This document shows, one piece after another, positions 36,702 through 45,970 of a DNA stretch of 64,000 nt. This stretch comes from Hymenobacter montanus (lineage in GTDB: Bacteria; Bacteroidota; Bacteroidia; Cytophagales; Hymenobacteraceae). Below the pieces are notes generated by a model. That model worked only from the letters and a program-made list of their open reading frames with translations. It was not told the DNA's origin and did not search any database. The translations under genes and the position numbers were made by a program. The stretch lies in assembly GCF_014699115.1 (NCBI RefSeq), contig NZ_JACXAD010000006.1, positions 1 through 64,000 of the forward strand, given 5' to 3'. Position 1 is the stretch's first letter, and the number at the start of each line of letters is the position of its first letter.

Positions 36702-37757
36702 TTGCTTACTGAACAAGTGCTCCATGAGCAAATTGCTCAACGGCTGTACCAGGAGTTAGGGGCTTTGGCCGGCTACGCCGCCAAACCGCTAATGCCCACC
36801 ATAACCGATTCCGCTACTGTCGATACCTCTCCCGACCACCTCCAGCGGCACCTGCTGGCGTTGGCCCTGGCCAATGCCGTGCTGATGAACAGCCCCGCCT
36901 TGTTTGGCGCCCACGTACGGCAAATGAGCCAGCAACTGGGCCCCGAAACTACTGCCGCGCAGGTGGCTGCCTTGGGTCAGGCCTTGCTACCACGCTTGAG
37001 TACGGATGAATACGCCCTCGCCGCCCGCATGCTCAACGCGGGCCGGAATGCTTTGACGGCCCCGGAAAGCACCGACGCGGCCCCGCTGCCCGCCCCCGAC
37101 GGAGCTCCGGCTGGCCGGTTTGGTACTTTGGCTATCAACTACCTGGCCCTGCTGCTGGCCGCCGACCGTCCCGCCGCCCAGCGTCTGGTACTTCAGGAAG
37201 CCGAAGCTAGTACCGACGTTCGCGATTTGTACCTGCACGTGCTGCAGCCCGCCCAGCGGGAAGTAGGCAGCTTATGGCAGCGCGGCACCATCAGCATCGC
37301 CGAAGAGCATTACTGCACGGCGGCCACCGCCGGCCTGATGGCCCAGTTGCGGCCTTACTTCCAGCGCACCCCCCGCAACGGCCGCCGGCTGCTGGCAACT
37401 TGCGTTGCGGGCGACCCGCACACCATCGGCCTGCAAATGGTGGTTGACTTCCTGGAATACGATGGCTGGGACGTGAGCTACCTCGGAGCCAGCCGGCCCC
37501 TGAATAGCATCCACGGCATGGTGGCCGACCAGCGCGTGGACCTGGTACTCATGGCTGCTTCCATGCCGCATCACGTGCCCCAGGTGCGCGACTTAGTCGC
37601 GGCCCTGCGTCGGGATCCGGCCACCCGCTGCGTGCGCGTGCTGGTGGGTGGCCATTCCTTTGGGCACGACGCCACCCTGTGGCAAAACACCGATGCCGAT
37701 GCCTGGGCCGCGAGTGACGCCGAGGCCGTAGCCGTGACGCGCGGCCTGTTCGAATAG
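36702..37757 (+). CDS. Stand-alone B12-binding protein of photoreceptor type
   Basis: 351 residues. The helical cap (about 150-215) contains W192-x9-E202-H203 (LWQRGTISIAEEH), the motif that holds adenosylcobalamin in light-sensing CarH-type proteins. The Rossmann domain then has GDPHTIGLQMVVDFLEYDGW with the lower ligand His240 in a DxHxxG version of ExHxxG, then YLGAS and VGGHSFG. There is no MerR or other DNA-binding domain; residues 1-140 are helical and of unknown function. It probably passes a light or cobalamin signal to a partner. Starts with TTG: the nearby ATG is out of frame and the next in-frame stop is 36666. Confidence 0.82.
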   Translation: MLTEQVLHEQIAQRLYQELGALAGYAAKPLMPTITDSATVDTSPDHLQRHLLALALANAVLMNSPALFGAHVRQMSQQLGPETTAAQVAALGQALLPRLSTDEYALAARMLNAGRNALTAPESTDAAPLPAPDGAPAGRFGTLAINYLALLLAADRPAAQRLVLQEAEASTDVRDLYLHVLQPAQREVGSLWQRGTISIAEEHYCTAATAGLMAQLRPYFQRTPRNGRRLLATCVAGDPHTIGLQMVVDFLEYDGWDVSYLGASRPLNSIHGMVADQRVDLVLMAASMPHHVPQVRDLVAALRRDPATRCVRVLVGGHSFGHDATLWQNTDADAWAASDAEAVAVTRGLFE

Positions 37758-37820
37758 AAAGACGGTAGCTTCCAGGGACCCATCAGTGGGCTACGCTAAC
37801 GGGCCGCCCAGCGTGTATTC

Positions 37821-38939
37821 CTACTCAACCACCAACTGGTTATCCGCGTTCTTCTTAGTTCTTTTGGCGCGGGGCCCTTCCTCGTCGCCCAGCAGCAGGC
37901 CCCAGGGTTTCAGCGCCGGGATTCGGTCGAACACGATTTTCAGGATGGCAATGACCGGCAAGGCCAGGAACATGCCCGCGATCCCGCCAATGGCATTAGC
38001 CACGAGCACGCCCACGATGGCCACCAGGGCGTTGACCTTGACTTTAGAGGCTACGATGCGCGGAATCAGCAGATGGTTATCGGTGAACTGAATGAGCATG
38101 TAGGCCAAGATTACAGCCAGGGCGTGGCCGTAGCCGGGCTTCGTCACGAAGGCCATGAGTACGGGCAGCGCGATGGCAATGAGCCCGCCGATGTATGGAA
38201 TGAAGTTGAGTAGGGCACCAAGCACCCCCAGCAGCAGGGCATATGGCACCCCAATGATGAGCAGCGCCGTGGTATTGAGGCTGGCCACGATGCTGGCTTC
38301 AATGAGCAAGCCCACCATGTAGCTCCGGATGGTGGCCTTGCTTTCGTGCAGCACGTCAAGCACGCTGGTGTCGTTGTGATGCCGGGAAAACACCTGGGTC
38401 AGGAAGTCAACCAGCCTTTTCTGGTACAGGAGGAGCAGAAAGATATAAACCGGAATGAGGGTAGCCACCACCACCAGGCCCGACACCGCCGACAGCGTGC
38501 TGCCCAGCAGCGCCGAAGCCCGGCTGCCGGCTTCGCTCAGCACGCTCTGCAGCTTCTGGTCGCTCACGCCCACCTGGTTTTGCAGCCACTGGTGCACTTG
38601 GTCGGTGGTCTGGGCTAACTTCGCCCGGAACAAGGGCATCTGGCTCGACAGCTGCACGGCCTGCGCGTAGATGAAGTATAGTAGGCCCAGCAGCGACACC
38701 ACCCCCAGCACCACCGTGAGGGTGATGGCCAGCAGCTTAGGCACCCGGTGGCGCAGCAGCCACTGCTCTATCGGGTGCAGCATAATGGCGAAGATGGCCG
38801 CGAAAAACAGGGGGAAGATGATGGCGCTCGCCACGTGAATGGTGAACACCAGCAAGGTCAGGGTCAGCAGTATCAGCGGGGCCTTCACAAAAAGCGGGAA
38901 CTGCAATTCTTTGGGGCGGGGCTCGTAAGGATCGGGCAT
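37821..38939 (-). CDS. AI-2E family transporter (PerM/TqsA-like)
   Basis: 372 residues with about eight membrane segments and the central family signature: ATLIPVYIFLLLLYQKRLVDFL, ALLNFIPYIGGLIAIALPVLMAF and QFTDNHLLIPRIVASKVKVNALV. Proteins of this family include TqsA, Na+/H+ antiporters and permeases; the substrate here is open. It has hydrophilic ends (MPDPYEPRPKELQFP, and a KRTKKN tail). It converges on the B12 protein gene with 63 bases between stops. Confidence 0.9.
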   Translation of the reverse strand: MPDPYEPRPKELQFPLFVKAPLILLTLTLLVFTIHVASAIIFPLFFAAIFAIMLHPIEQWLLRHRVPKLLAITLTVVLGVVSLLGLLYFIYAQAVQLSSQMPLFRAKLAQTTDQVHQWLQNQVGVSDQKLQSVLSEAGSRASALLGSTLSAVSGLVVVATLIPVYIFLLLLYQKRLVDFLTQVFSRHHNDTSVLDVLHESKATIRSYMVGLLIEASIVASLNTTALLIIGVPYALLLGVLGALLNFIPYIGGLIAIALPVLMAFVTKPGYGHALAVILAYMLIQFTDNHLLIPRIVASKVKVNALVAIVGVLVANAIGGIAGMFLALPVIAILKIVFDRIPALKPWGLLLGDEEGPRAKRTKKNADNQLVVE

Positions 38940-39261
38940 GGTAAAAGAAGGCTGGGAGGAGGAGAGAGGAACTTGCCACGCCGAAGCCCGGCATTGGAAG
39001 CGCTACCAGCAGTGGCCGGTCGCCCTCGTTGGCACCGTCCAATCCTCGTCCTGCTTACGGTAGCCATTCCGGCGCGTTGCCTGGCCGGCTGCTCCCGTCA
39101 CAACAGGTTAAACATCAATGCAAAGATATGGATTTGCCTTAGCGAGAGCCAGGAAACGGGGACTGGAGCGGTGCCGGTGCGCATCCGGGTCCCGCCCCCA
39201 GTCGGCCGCGCGGCCCAGGCATGGACAGGTACCGGCCAAATCCACGTGCTACATCTTCTTT

Positions 39262-40455
39262 TTACTGGGTGAAATCCTCTACCACTTGCAAAAACATGGG
39301 CGATGGTACCTCCACCGCTTGCCCGGTGGGGGTGAGCCGGCCCGTTTGCTGGTCGACGTGGTAGGCTACCACGTTGTTGGAGTGCTGGTTAGCGACCAAC
39401 AGCAACCGGCCGGAAGGATCCAGGGTAAAGTTGCGGGGCGTTTTACCCTGGGTGTCGACGTGCTGGATGGGCGTCAGAGTTCCGTTGTGCGGGTCGATGG
39501 CAAACACCGCAATGCTATTGTGGCCCCGGTTCGAAGCGTAGAGAAACCGGCCACTGGGCGCTACGTGCACGTCGGCGCCGGAGTTCTCGCCGGGGCCGGG
39601 GTAGTGGGCTGGCAGCGTTGATATAGTTTGCAGCTCGCGAAACTTGCCGGCCGCCGCCTCATACGCCAGCGCCGTCACGGTCGAGTTGAGCTCATTGATA
39701 AGATAGGCCATTTGGCCGCTGGGGTGGAAAGTAAGGTGCCGGGGGCCCGCCCCGGGTCGGGCCACAAATGCGGGCTCGCGCTGGCGCAGCAACTGGCCCT
39801 GAGCTGCATCGAGCCGGTACGCGTACACCCGGTCGGTGCCCAGGTCGACCGCCAAGGCGAAGGTATTGGCGGGGTCGGGCACGATACAGTGCGCGTGCGG
39901 CCCGTTCTGGTTTTTGTGCGGCCCCGAGCCTTCGTGCTGGCTGGTAGCCGTGGGCGGCGCCAGCTGCCCATCGGCGGCCAACGGCAGCAGGCTTACGGTA
40001 CCAGCCAGGTAGTTGGCCACCAGCACCACGTTGCCGCTGCGGTCGAGGCTAATGCAGCAGGGCGAAGCTCCGTGGGAAGGCTGCTGGTTCAGCAGGGTCA
40101 GGTTGCCGGTACGCGGATCCACGGCAAAGGCACTCACGCTCCCGCCGGGCTCGCCCCGAAACGTTTCGGTCTCGCTCACGGCGTACAGCCGTTGCCGGCC
40201 CGCATCCATGGTTAAATAAGTCGGCTGGGCGCCGCCGCGCTGGGCACCTAGCCGGGTGAGGACGCCGGTGGCAGGGGAGAGGTGGTACAAAAAAATGGAG
40301 TCGTCCTCGGCTGAGGCGACGTTGGTGCCCACGTACAGCAGATACCCCTTCGACTCGCGGCCATCCGTCAGGCGGGCGTACCCGAAGAGAGCCGCTGCCA
40401 TCAGGTTCAACCCGCTGATTATGGGAGAAGTATAAAAGCCAGCGAAAAAAGCCAT
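39262..40455 (-). CDS. Lactonase family protein (6-phosphogluconolactonase-like seven-bladed propeller)
   Basis: 397 residues from ATG 40455 (a few in-frame codons upstream are unlike the family). A hydrophobic N-terminus to about residue 28 serves as signal or anchor. The blades carry repeats like LYVGTNVASAEDDSIFLYHL, PTYLTMDAGRQRLYAVSET, SPCCISLDRSGNVVLVANY, GPRHLTFHPSGQMAYLINE, NHRGHNSIAVFAID-type motifs. This is the fold of the cytosolic Pgl and of carboxy-cis,cis-muconate cyclase; GPHAHCIVPDP and SGADVHVAPSG are the conserved active-site-side motifs. An exported version would act on sugar lactones outside the cytosol. Confidence 0.85.
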   Translation of the reverse strand: MAFFAGFYTSPIISGLNLMAAALFGYARLTDGRESKGYLLYVGTNVASAEDDSIFLYHLSPATGVLTRLGAQRGGAQPTYLTMDAGRQRLYAVSETETFRGEPGGSVSAFAVDPRTGNLTLLNQQPSHGASPCCISLDRSGNVVLVANYLAGTVSLLPLAADGQLAPPTATSQHEGSGPHKNQNGPHAHCIVPDPANTFALAVDLGTDRVYAYRLDAAQGQLLRQREPAFVARPGAGPRHLTFHPSGQMAYLINELNSTVTALAYEAAAGKFRELQTISTLPAHYPGPGENSGADVHVAPSGRFLYASNRGHNSIAVFAIDPHNGTLTPIQHVDTQGKTPRNFTLDPSGRLLLVANQHSNNVVAYHVDQQTGRLTPTGQAVEVPSPMFLQVVEDFTQ

Positions 40456-41037
40456 CGGGAGCGCAGATTTGAGGAACACGTTATAAGTGGGCAATAGCTA
40501 CTCTATTGTCGTGATTGCCAAGAGGCTTAAAGGATATAGAGCCCGTTGAATGGCAACGCATAGTCTTTACTCTGTATCAATCCTTTTTTGCGTCGGGGGC
40601 CTTCACTCTTTTAAAAGAACCGGCACAATTATAACTAGTGCGGCCTTCTTGCTTTGCTCGGGGCACCGACGCCAAGCCAGCCGCTATTGCGTCCCCGACG
40701 CCGGCTCGCGCCATGTTTAGCCGACCTAACCACCTTTCCCTTCACGCTCTAGCCAAAGCCTTCTGGCCGCCAGCCAAGGGGCTTTTTGTGCTCCTGCTGC
40801 CCTGGTGGCCCTTTTATGACATCAATTCTGAGTAACGATATGGCGAGCAAACCCATCCCTTTCATTCGGGCTTCTGATGCCTGGCATTCCGACCGGTGCA
40901 GCTTGGCGGCGAGCTGGTGGATTTTCAGCCATCGCGCCAAGAAAACCGTTCTGATAAATGGCTTTACTTACCGGCATCCCGGAAGCTGGTGCGCCCGTGC
41001 ATTTTACCCTCAGAACGGTAGCTGAATTTCTATTTCA
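40456..41037. other. Intergenic, no gene recognised
   Basis: 580 bases between divergent genes. Contains a small inverted repeat CAATAG-CTACT-CTATTG near 40493-40509, upstream of the lactonase start. Short frames on both strands lack family resemblance. Confidence 0.4.
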
Positions 41038-41571
41038 ATGACGACTGTCTCCCCGATCACGGAGCTTGCCGCAGCCCTGGCCGCTGGCAATCCGCCCGCT
41101 GAATGCCTGCAGCGTGCCCTGACGCTGGTGGGCTCGCACCTGCGCGCCGACCGCTGCTTTCTTTACGTGCGCAACCCGGCCCGGGGGCGGGGGCGCATTG
41201 CCTTCGTCTGGCGGCTCGACGAGGCCGTGCCGGACCCCCGCCACGACTGGCAGGACGACACGGGCGACCTGCCCCGGGAAGACCCCCTGTTTCGGGCCGC
41301 GCTCGCCGGCCGGCCCTCGGTGTACGTCGATGACGTAACCGCCGCCGGGCCCGACGTGCTCAACCAGGAGTTCGAGCGCCGCACTTTTGGCCACCGCGCC
41401 CTGGTGCACGCCCACATTACCAGCCAGGGCCAGCTGTGGGGCATCTTGCAGCCCTGCGCATTTGGCCACCCCCGCCACTGGACTGCTGCCGAACGTGACT
41501 ACCTGGACGCTGCCGTAGGGCTCTTCTTGCCGGTTATTCAGGAATACATGCGGGAAATAGGGACACTTTGA
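41038..41571 (+). CDS. Single GAF-domain protein
   Basis: 177 residues that are almost all one GAF domain: VGSHLRADRCFLYVRNPARG, RIAFVWRLDEAVPDPR, PSVYVDDVTAAGPDV, ALVHAHITSQGQLWGILQPCAFGHPRHWTAAERDYLDAAVGLF. GAF domains bind small ligands or chromophores; without an output domain the protein must work through a partner. The conserved WTAAERDYL motif resembles GAF domains of histidine kinases and phytochromes. A strong terminator follows. Confidence 0.85.
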   Translation: MTTVSPITELAAALAAGNPPAECLQRALTLVGSHLRADRCFLYVRNPARGRGRIAFVWRLDEAVPDPRHDWQDDTGDLPREDPLFRAALAGRPSVYVDDVTAAGPDVLNQEFERRTFGHRALVHAHITSQGQLWGILQPCAFGHPRHWTAAERDYLDAAVGLFLPVIQEYMREIGTL

Positions 41572-41696
41572 ATCTCAACTCTCGGATTTTTCGGTGAGCC
41601 TTCGAGCCTATCTTAGCGATGGGTGCCAGCATCAGGGGGCGTACCCGCAGGCCGCCATCCGATGGCTGCCCAAGGTAGATGCCAACTGGAATGGTC

Positions 41697-41757
41697 AGTG
41701 CAGATGGTAACAAAAAGCCTCGGCCAACGGCCGAGGCTTTTTGTTACCATCTGCACT
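41697..41757. terminator. Bidirectional terminator with a 29-base perfect stem
   Basis: The arms 41697-41725 and 41729-41757 are exact reverse complements, with a 3-base loop (AAC). The core CAAAAAGCCTCGGCC gives T/U runs on both strands. It serves the convergent GAF (plus) and T9SS-substrate (minus) genes. The stem is far longer than termination needs. Confidence 0.9.
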
Positions 41758-41768
41758 ATACCATCAGG

Positions 41769-44597
41769 CTAATGCTCCACGACCAACCGAGTGGTTTGGG
41801 TGGTTGTGGCAGTGCGTACCCGCAGCACGTACACCCCAGCCGGCACGTTGCGTACATCCAAGCTCACTGTACCGCGCCAAGGAAACGCACGTACCGTCCG
41901 TCCCAAGGCGTCGAGCAGCTGGCCTTCGCCGGTTTCAGCAGTTGGTCGGTCCGATACCACGGTGATCTCCTCGTTTCCAGGGTTAGGGTAGGCTACGAGG
42001 CGCATTTCCGGGCGTGACTTGGTCGGCGCCGTGGCCAAGAGCTGCGCCGCGGGGCGCTGCTGCACCACGGCGCATTTGTTTGCTTCCCATGTAAGGTAGT
42101 TGATAGTATTCTGCACCCCTCCTCGCGTACCTACATAAAACAGACTGCCATCCCGCTGCCGCGTCAGCCCCCAGTGGCAATTGCGGATCCCGCTGTACTC
42201 CTCAATCACCCAACCATCAGCATCAGGCCCGCCTTGTGTGCACCCCCAACGAGCCCGTGCAATGCCGCCGTTACTGGTGCGGTACAGCAACGCACTGTTA
42301 TCGGTGAGGATGATGTCCCCCCACGCATTGCTAACGCCCAGATTCTTGGCAGTCTTATAGACACCAGTGTTATAATCGTACCCAATCGCAGCCACGTCAT
42401 TCCCAGTTGTACAATAATAAAACACGACGTCCGATCTGTCACTATATTTCTCCAAGGCGAGCCCGTTACGGACGTTGGTGAGCGGCCAGGGTAACGGTTT
42501 ATCTTGCCACCCATTGTTGGTCCACCCAAAAACGCGCAGGGTTTGTTGTGAAATGCAGGCCACGGTCCCAGCGCTTGGGCACAAAATGGCTCCCTCTACG
42601 GCATCAACGGGAACAACAGAGCTCACCACATCGTGATACCACACGTTGGCATCCGGGTCGTACTTAACATACTCCAAGTGCCCTTGGGTACTACGGTAAT
42701 AAATGGCCTTACGATTTACCCGTTTATCAAATGGCCCCGTCGCCTCGAACACAAGGTTGCCAGCCACGTTGTTGGCCCCGTTAGCACTCGTAAACGTGGT
42801 ATTGTGCGACCAGGTATTTGTGCTGGCTATCCACTGGCAGTAATCAATTTTGTTATCGCTCGTTCGATAAAACAACAGCCCATCCTCGAAAAACATGAGG
42901 TCGCTCGCCGCATTGGACGTACCCGGAATGCTGTACGTGCCCCATTTGCCCGTGCCGGGCTCCCATTTGGCGTAGTAGATGAGTCCCGATTTATAATCCC
43001 GCCAGCAAATCGAGCCGTCGTGCTCCAGGGCCAGCGTAGATACCGTCTGGGCGTAGGAATGAGAATCAGAAGTAGAACCCGCCAGAATGGGCTCTTTTGA
43101 ACCGGTGGCTGGGTACGAGTAGGGCAGGGTGTAAGCCGGTATAAAGGTATCATATCGCCCGGTCCAGAGTTCCGCGATACGGGTTTGTTCGCGGGAGGGG
43201 CTCCCATCGTCAGAGGGCACATTGAACCGGTACAGTCCCTTTACACCATTGGCCGCCACGGTTCCCCGTCGGCCAGGCATTTCCAGGCTCACCTGGGGGT
43301 CGTTGCACTGCAACCATTTGTACGCATGGCGCAACCAGTCGGCGCGGTAGGTGGCCGAGGGTTGGCTGGCGTACCACGTAATTTCGTCCCAGCCCCACAT
43401 GTGCATCTCAGGCTTCCAACTTTGCACGGGCGCCAAAGTGTCGCTGCCGCTATTGTCTAGTTCCACCAGAAAGAGCCGCGGGTCATGATCTAGCAGCGAA
43501 GGCCCGTCGAAGTCATTGGGGCAGCTACGGCCAATCAACTCAGTGCCATACACTGGTGCTTCGTAAAAGCCGGGAGTGCCCTGAGGATATCGGTCCCCAT
43601 TTATTACCGTTTCTTTATACTGGGTGTGGATTTTAGTGGCATGGATGGGCATAGAGTGAAAATCAAACAGTTCAACCCCCTGGTACTGAACGGGGCGCTT
43701 GATGTGGCAATCCAGTATGACGTAGCCCCGCCGGGCTCCTTGTATGTCGTTGGGTTGGCCGCGAGTGTCATTTACCTGGGTGAAGTTCGGATTCCCGTTC
43801 CGCGCAAATGCCCGGATTCGGTCAATGAGCATTTTACTATAGCGATAAGCCTCTTCTCCGGTCCCGCCGGGTCGCTGCCCTAATGCATCTCTGTAAGCAA
43901 TGAGGTGCCACTGACCCATGTGCAACGCCTCTATATTGGAGGCCATGTAGTTACAGGCGCGGTAGTAAAGCCACATTTGTGCTTCTTCACTCGTCACATC
44001 GGGTATAGCATAGTTGTGATACTTCAAGTGAGCTTGCCAATAATCATACGGGTAGGCAATTCGCTTGGCATCGAAGGGGCGCACCGTGTAGTCAGCGTCT
44101 GGATGAAATTCTTTATACACCCAGGCCGGTAAGGGAATGGTATTGGCGCTTCCCGTAACCTCATAGTTTGTTTGGCTAATTGGAGATTGCGGATCCCTTG
44201 CTACATAATTTCCGATAAATTCAAAGATGGCAGCTTGAATTACGCGATCCGCGTTGCCTTCTAATAACTTATTAGCAATGTCATTGGTGCGCTGAAAGTG
44301 GTCTTGGTCGCCCCTGTCGCCGGTATTGCCCCACCACCACGCAGCCCGGCCGATGAACTTGGCTTGGATGCTGTTAAGGGAAGCAATGTCGGCGTTTCGC
44401 TCAGAGTCCGGATACGGGATACCCCCACTGGGGTTTGGGTCATCTCCGCACACGCCGGCCATGGTGATGGAGCGTTGCAGAAAATTATGGAGCACAGGGT
44501 CGCTTATGCCGTTCTCATTAAACTGGTACGACGGTGACTGGGCTCGTCCCAATAGCGCACAAAAGAAAATCAGGAATGTCAGTACATACTTCTTCAT
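41769..44597 (-). CDS. Large secreted protein with propeller-like repeats and T9SS C-terminal sorting domain
   Basis: 942 residues. Signal peptide MKKYVLTFLIFFCALLGRAQ. Residues about 25-430 are an unknown domain rich in Trp, Tyr and His. Residues about 490-830 are repeats of tachylectin/fucolectin-like type (GSICWRDYKSGLIYYAKWEPGTGKW, GLLFYRTSDNKIDYCQWIAS, LEYVKYDPDANVWYHD, GSLFYVGTRGGVQNTINYLTW). The C-terminal 80 residues (RLVAYPNPGNEEITVVSD, LLDALGRTVRAFPWRG, VRNVPAGVYVLRVRT, TRLVVEH) are a type A sorting domain, so it is exported through the type IX system. No catalytic residues assigned. Confidence 0.88.
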   Translation of the reverse strand: MKKYVLTFLIFFCALLGRAQSPSYQFNENGISDPVLHNFLQRSITMAGVCGDDPNPSGGIPYPDSERNADIASLNSIQAKFIGRAAWWWGNTGDRGDQDHFQRTNDIANKLLEGNADRVIQAAIFEFIGNYVARDPQSPISQTNYEVTGSANTIPLPAWVYKEFHPDADYTVRPFDAKRIAYPYDYWQAHLKYHNYAIPDVTSEEAQMWLYYRACNYMASNIEALHMGQWHLIAYRDALGQRPGGTGEEAYRYSKMLIDRIRAFARNGNPNFTQVNDTRGQPNDIQGARRGYVILDCHIKRPVQYQGVELFDFHSMPIHATKIHTQYKETVINGDRYPQGTPGFYEAPVYGTELIGRSCPNDFDGPSLLDHDPRLFLVELDNSGSDTLAPVQSWKPEMHMWGWDEITWYASQPSATYRADWLRHAYKWLQCNDPQVSLEMPGRRGTVAANGVKGLYRFNVPSDDGSPSREQTRIAELWTGRYDTFIPAYTLPYSYPATGSKEPILAGSTSDSHSYAQTVSTLALEHDGSICWRDYKSGLIYYAKWEPGTGKWGTYSIPGTSNAASDLMFFEDGLLFYRTSDNKIDYCQWIASTNTWSHNTTFTSANGANNVAGNLVFEATGPFDKRVNRKAIYYRSTQGHLEYVKYDPDANVWYHDVVSSVVPVDAVEGAILCPSAGTVACISQQTLRVFGWTNNGWQDKPLPWPLTNVRNGLALEKYSDRSDVVFYYCTTGNDVAAIGYDYNTGVYKTAKNLGVSNAWGDIILTDNSALLYRTSNGGIARARWGCTQGGPDADGWVIEEYSGIRNCHWGLTRQRDGSLFYVGTRGGVQNTINYLTWEANKCAVVQQRPAAQLLATAPTKSRPEMRLVAYPNPGNEEITVVSDRPTAETGEGQLLDALGRTVRAFPWRGTVSLDVRNVPAGVYVLRVRTATTTQTTRLVVEH

Positions 44598-44628
44598 AGT
44601 AAGGAATTAATGTTCATTAGTTCAGAAG

Positions 44629-44636
44629 CAAATGTA
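44629..44636 (-). promoter_or_regulatory. Putative -7 box of the T9SS-substrate gene
   Basis: TACATTTG on the minus strand matches TAnnTTTG exactly, 32 bases before the ATG. No exact -33 box is seen; the region upstream is occupied by the direct repeats at 44647-44678. Confidence 0.5.
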
Positions 44637-44646
44637 CAAAAAATGT

Positions 44647-44678
44647 TTATTGTATAATAATTGATGCTTATTGTATAA
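44647..44678. repeat. Two direct repeats spaced by two helical turns upstream of the T9SS-substrate gene
   Basis: TTATTGTATAA occurs at 44647-44657 and again at 44668-44678, start to start 21 bases, just upstream of the -7 box at 44629. The spacing would place two bound proteins on the same face of the DNA, as for an activator or repressor site. Confidence 0.5.
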
Positions 44679-44840
44679 AAAATATTGGTTTCCCTCATCC
44701 AGCAGTAGCTTAGGGCGCGGCATATCGGCAGACCATCCGGCTGGCATATTCAGGCTGTGATTTTCTCTAAGCACGTCTTGTATCTTGTGGTGAGCCCAGC
44801 AGCTGGTTGTTGTGGGCGTTAGTATGACGTTATTTGAAAA

Positions 44841-45665
44841 ATGATTTTTTCAGACAAGCACCTGGCGCAACGCCTGGAACAGGCGGAGGCTCAGGCTAAT
44901 GCTAATTTTATTGAGGCCCGCTGCCGACTAATGCCCGAAAGCGAGGCCACCTGGACTAAGCTGGCAGGTGCCTACCTCTTGTTTGATGGGGTAGGCTCGC
45001 CACTAACGCAGAGCTTTGGTCTGGGGCTGTTTGACGAAGTGGGACCCGCCGAATTGGAGCAGGTAGAGCAGTTCTTCGCCCAGCGGCACACCCCAGTATG
45101 CCTCGAGATCAGCTCCCTGGCCGATGCTTCGTTCCTGGCTTTGCTGCCCACCCGCGGCTACCGGCCCATAGAATACACCAGCGTCTTGTACCGGGAGCTC
45201 TCCCCGTTGCCACACCCGACCACCGTTCAGTCGGGCCCGCTTACCACCCGCCGCATTACGGCGGCCGAAGTGCCAGTGTGGGCCCATACCTCCGCCGAAG
45301 GGTGGCGTCCGGAGAGTCCGGACCTGGGAGACTTTGTGCTGGCATACGGCCAAATCAGTGCCAGCAGCGACGGCGCCGAGCCATTTCTGGCCGAACTCAA
45401 TGGTCATCCCATTGCCACTGGTGGGTTGTTTGTGCATCAGGACGTGGCGCTGTTGATGGGCGCCAGTACCATCGCGACGGGCCGACGGCAGGGAGCTCAA
45501 TCAGCGCTGCTTGAGGCTCGTTTGTGCTTCGCGGCGGCTAAGGGCTGCACGCTGGCTATGATGGGCGCGCTGCCGGGCAGCCAATCGCAGCGTAACGCGG
45601 AGAAAAATGGCTTTCGCATTGCCTACACCCGCCTCAAATGGCAATTGGAACTCCCTTTAAAGTAG
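44841..45665 (+). CDS. GNAT-family N-acetyltransferase, two-domain
   Basis: 274 residues. The C-terminal GNAT part shows ELNGHPIATGGLFVHQDVALLMGASTIATGRRQGAQSALLEARL (acetyl-CoA loop RRQGAQ) and ends with a SQSQRNAEKNGFRIAYTRLKW block, typical of family members. The N-terminal half (residues 1-120) is also GNAT-like but degenerate. Substrate unknown. Divergent from the T9SS-substrate gene; nothing links it to neighbours. Confidence 0.87.
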   Translation: MIFSDKHLAQRLEQAEAQANANFIEARCRLMPESEATWTKLAGAYLLFDGVGSPLTQSFGLGLFDEVGPAELEQVEQFFAQRHTPVCLEISSLADASFLALLPTRGYRPIEYTSVLYRELSPLPHPTTVQSGPLTTRRITAAEVPVWAHTSAEGWRPESPDLGDFVLAYGQISASSDGAEPFLAELNGHPIATGGLFVHQDVALLMGASTIATGRRQGAQSALLEARLCFAAAKGCTLAMMGALPGSQSQRNAEKNGFRIAYTRLKWQLELPLK

Positions 45666-45970
45666 CCAGAAGCCTGGGATTGGATAATTAGAAAAGGTAA
45701 TGAGCCGGGCCGCGCGTCGTTGAAATGGCGCAGGCTACGGTGGCGTCAAACCAAGACCACGTCCCATGATTGCTGCAGTGTTGTGCGAATTTCACAGTCA
45801 TCAGCCTCGCCAGTCTGGCGGGGACAAATACGTTTTGGCTCGGTCGGTGTGCTTCACTGCCAACCGGTTGCACTGCGCAAGGGAGGGCAGATTTTACGGG
45901 CAGCGTGCGCCAGTGCGTAGCTTGCGGTTCCATATAGCGCCGGGCCAGGCTCCCATTCCACCATTTTCCC
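45666..45970. other. Intergenic, no gene seen
   Basis: 305 bases upstream of endonuclease V. No frame, promoter box or hairpin stands out. Confidence 0.4.
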
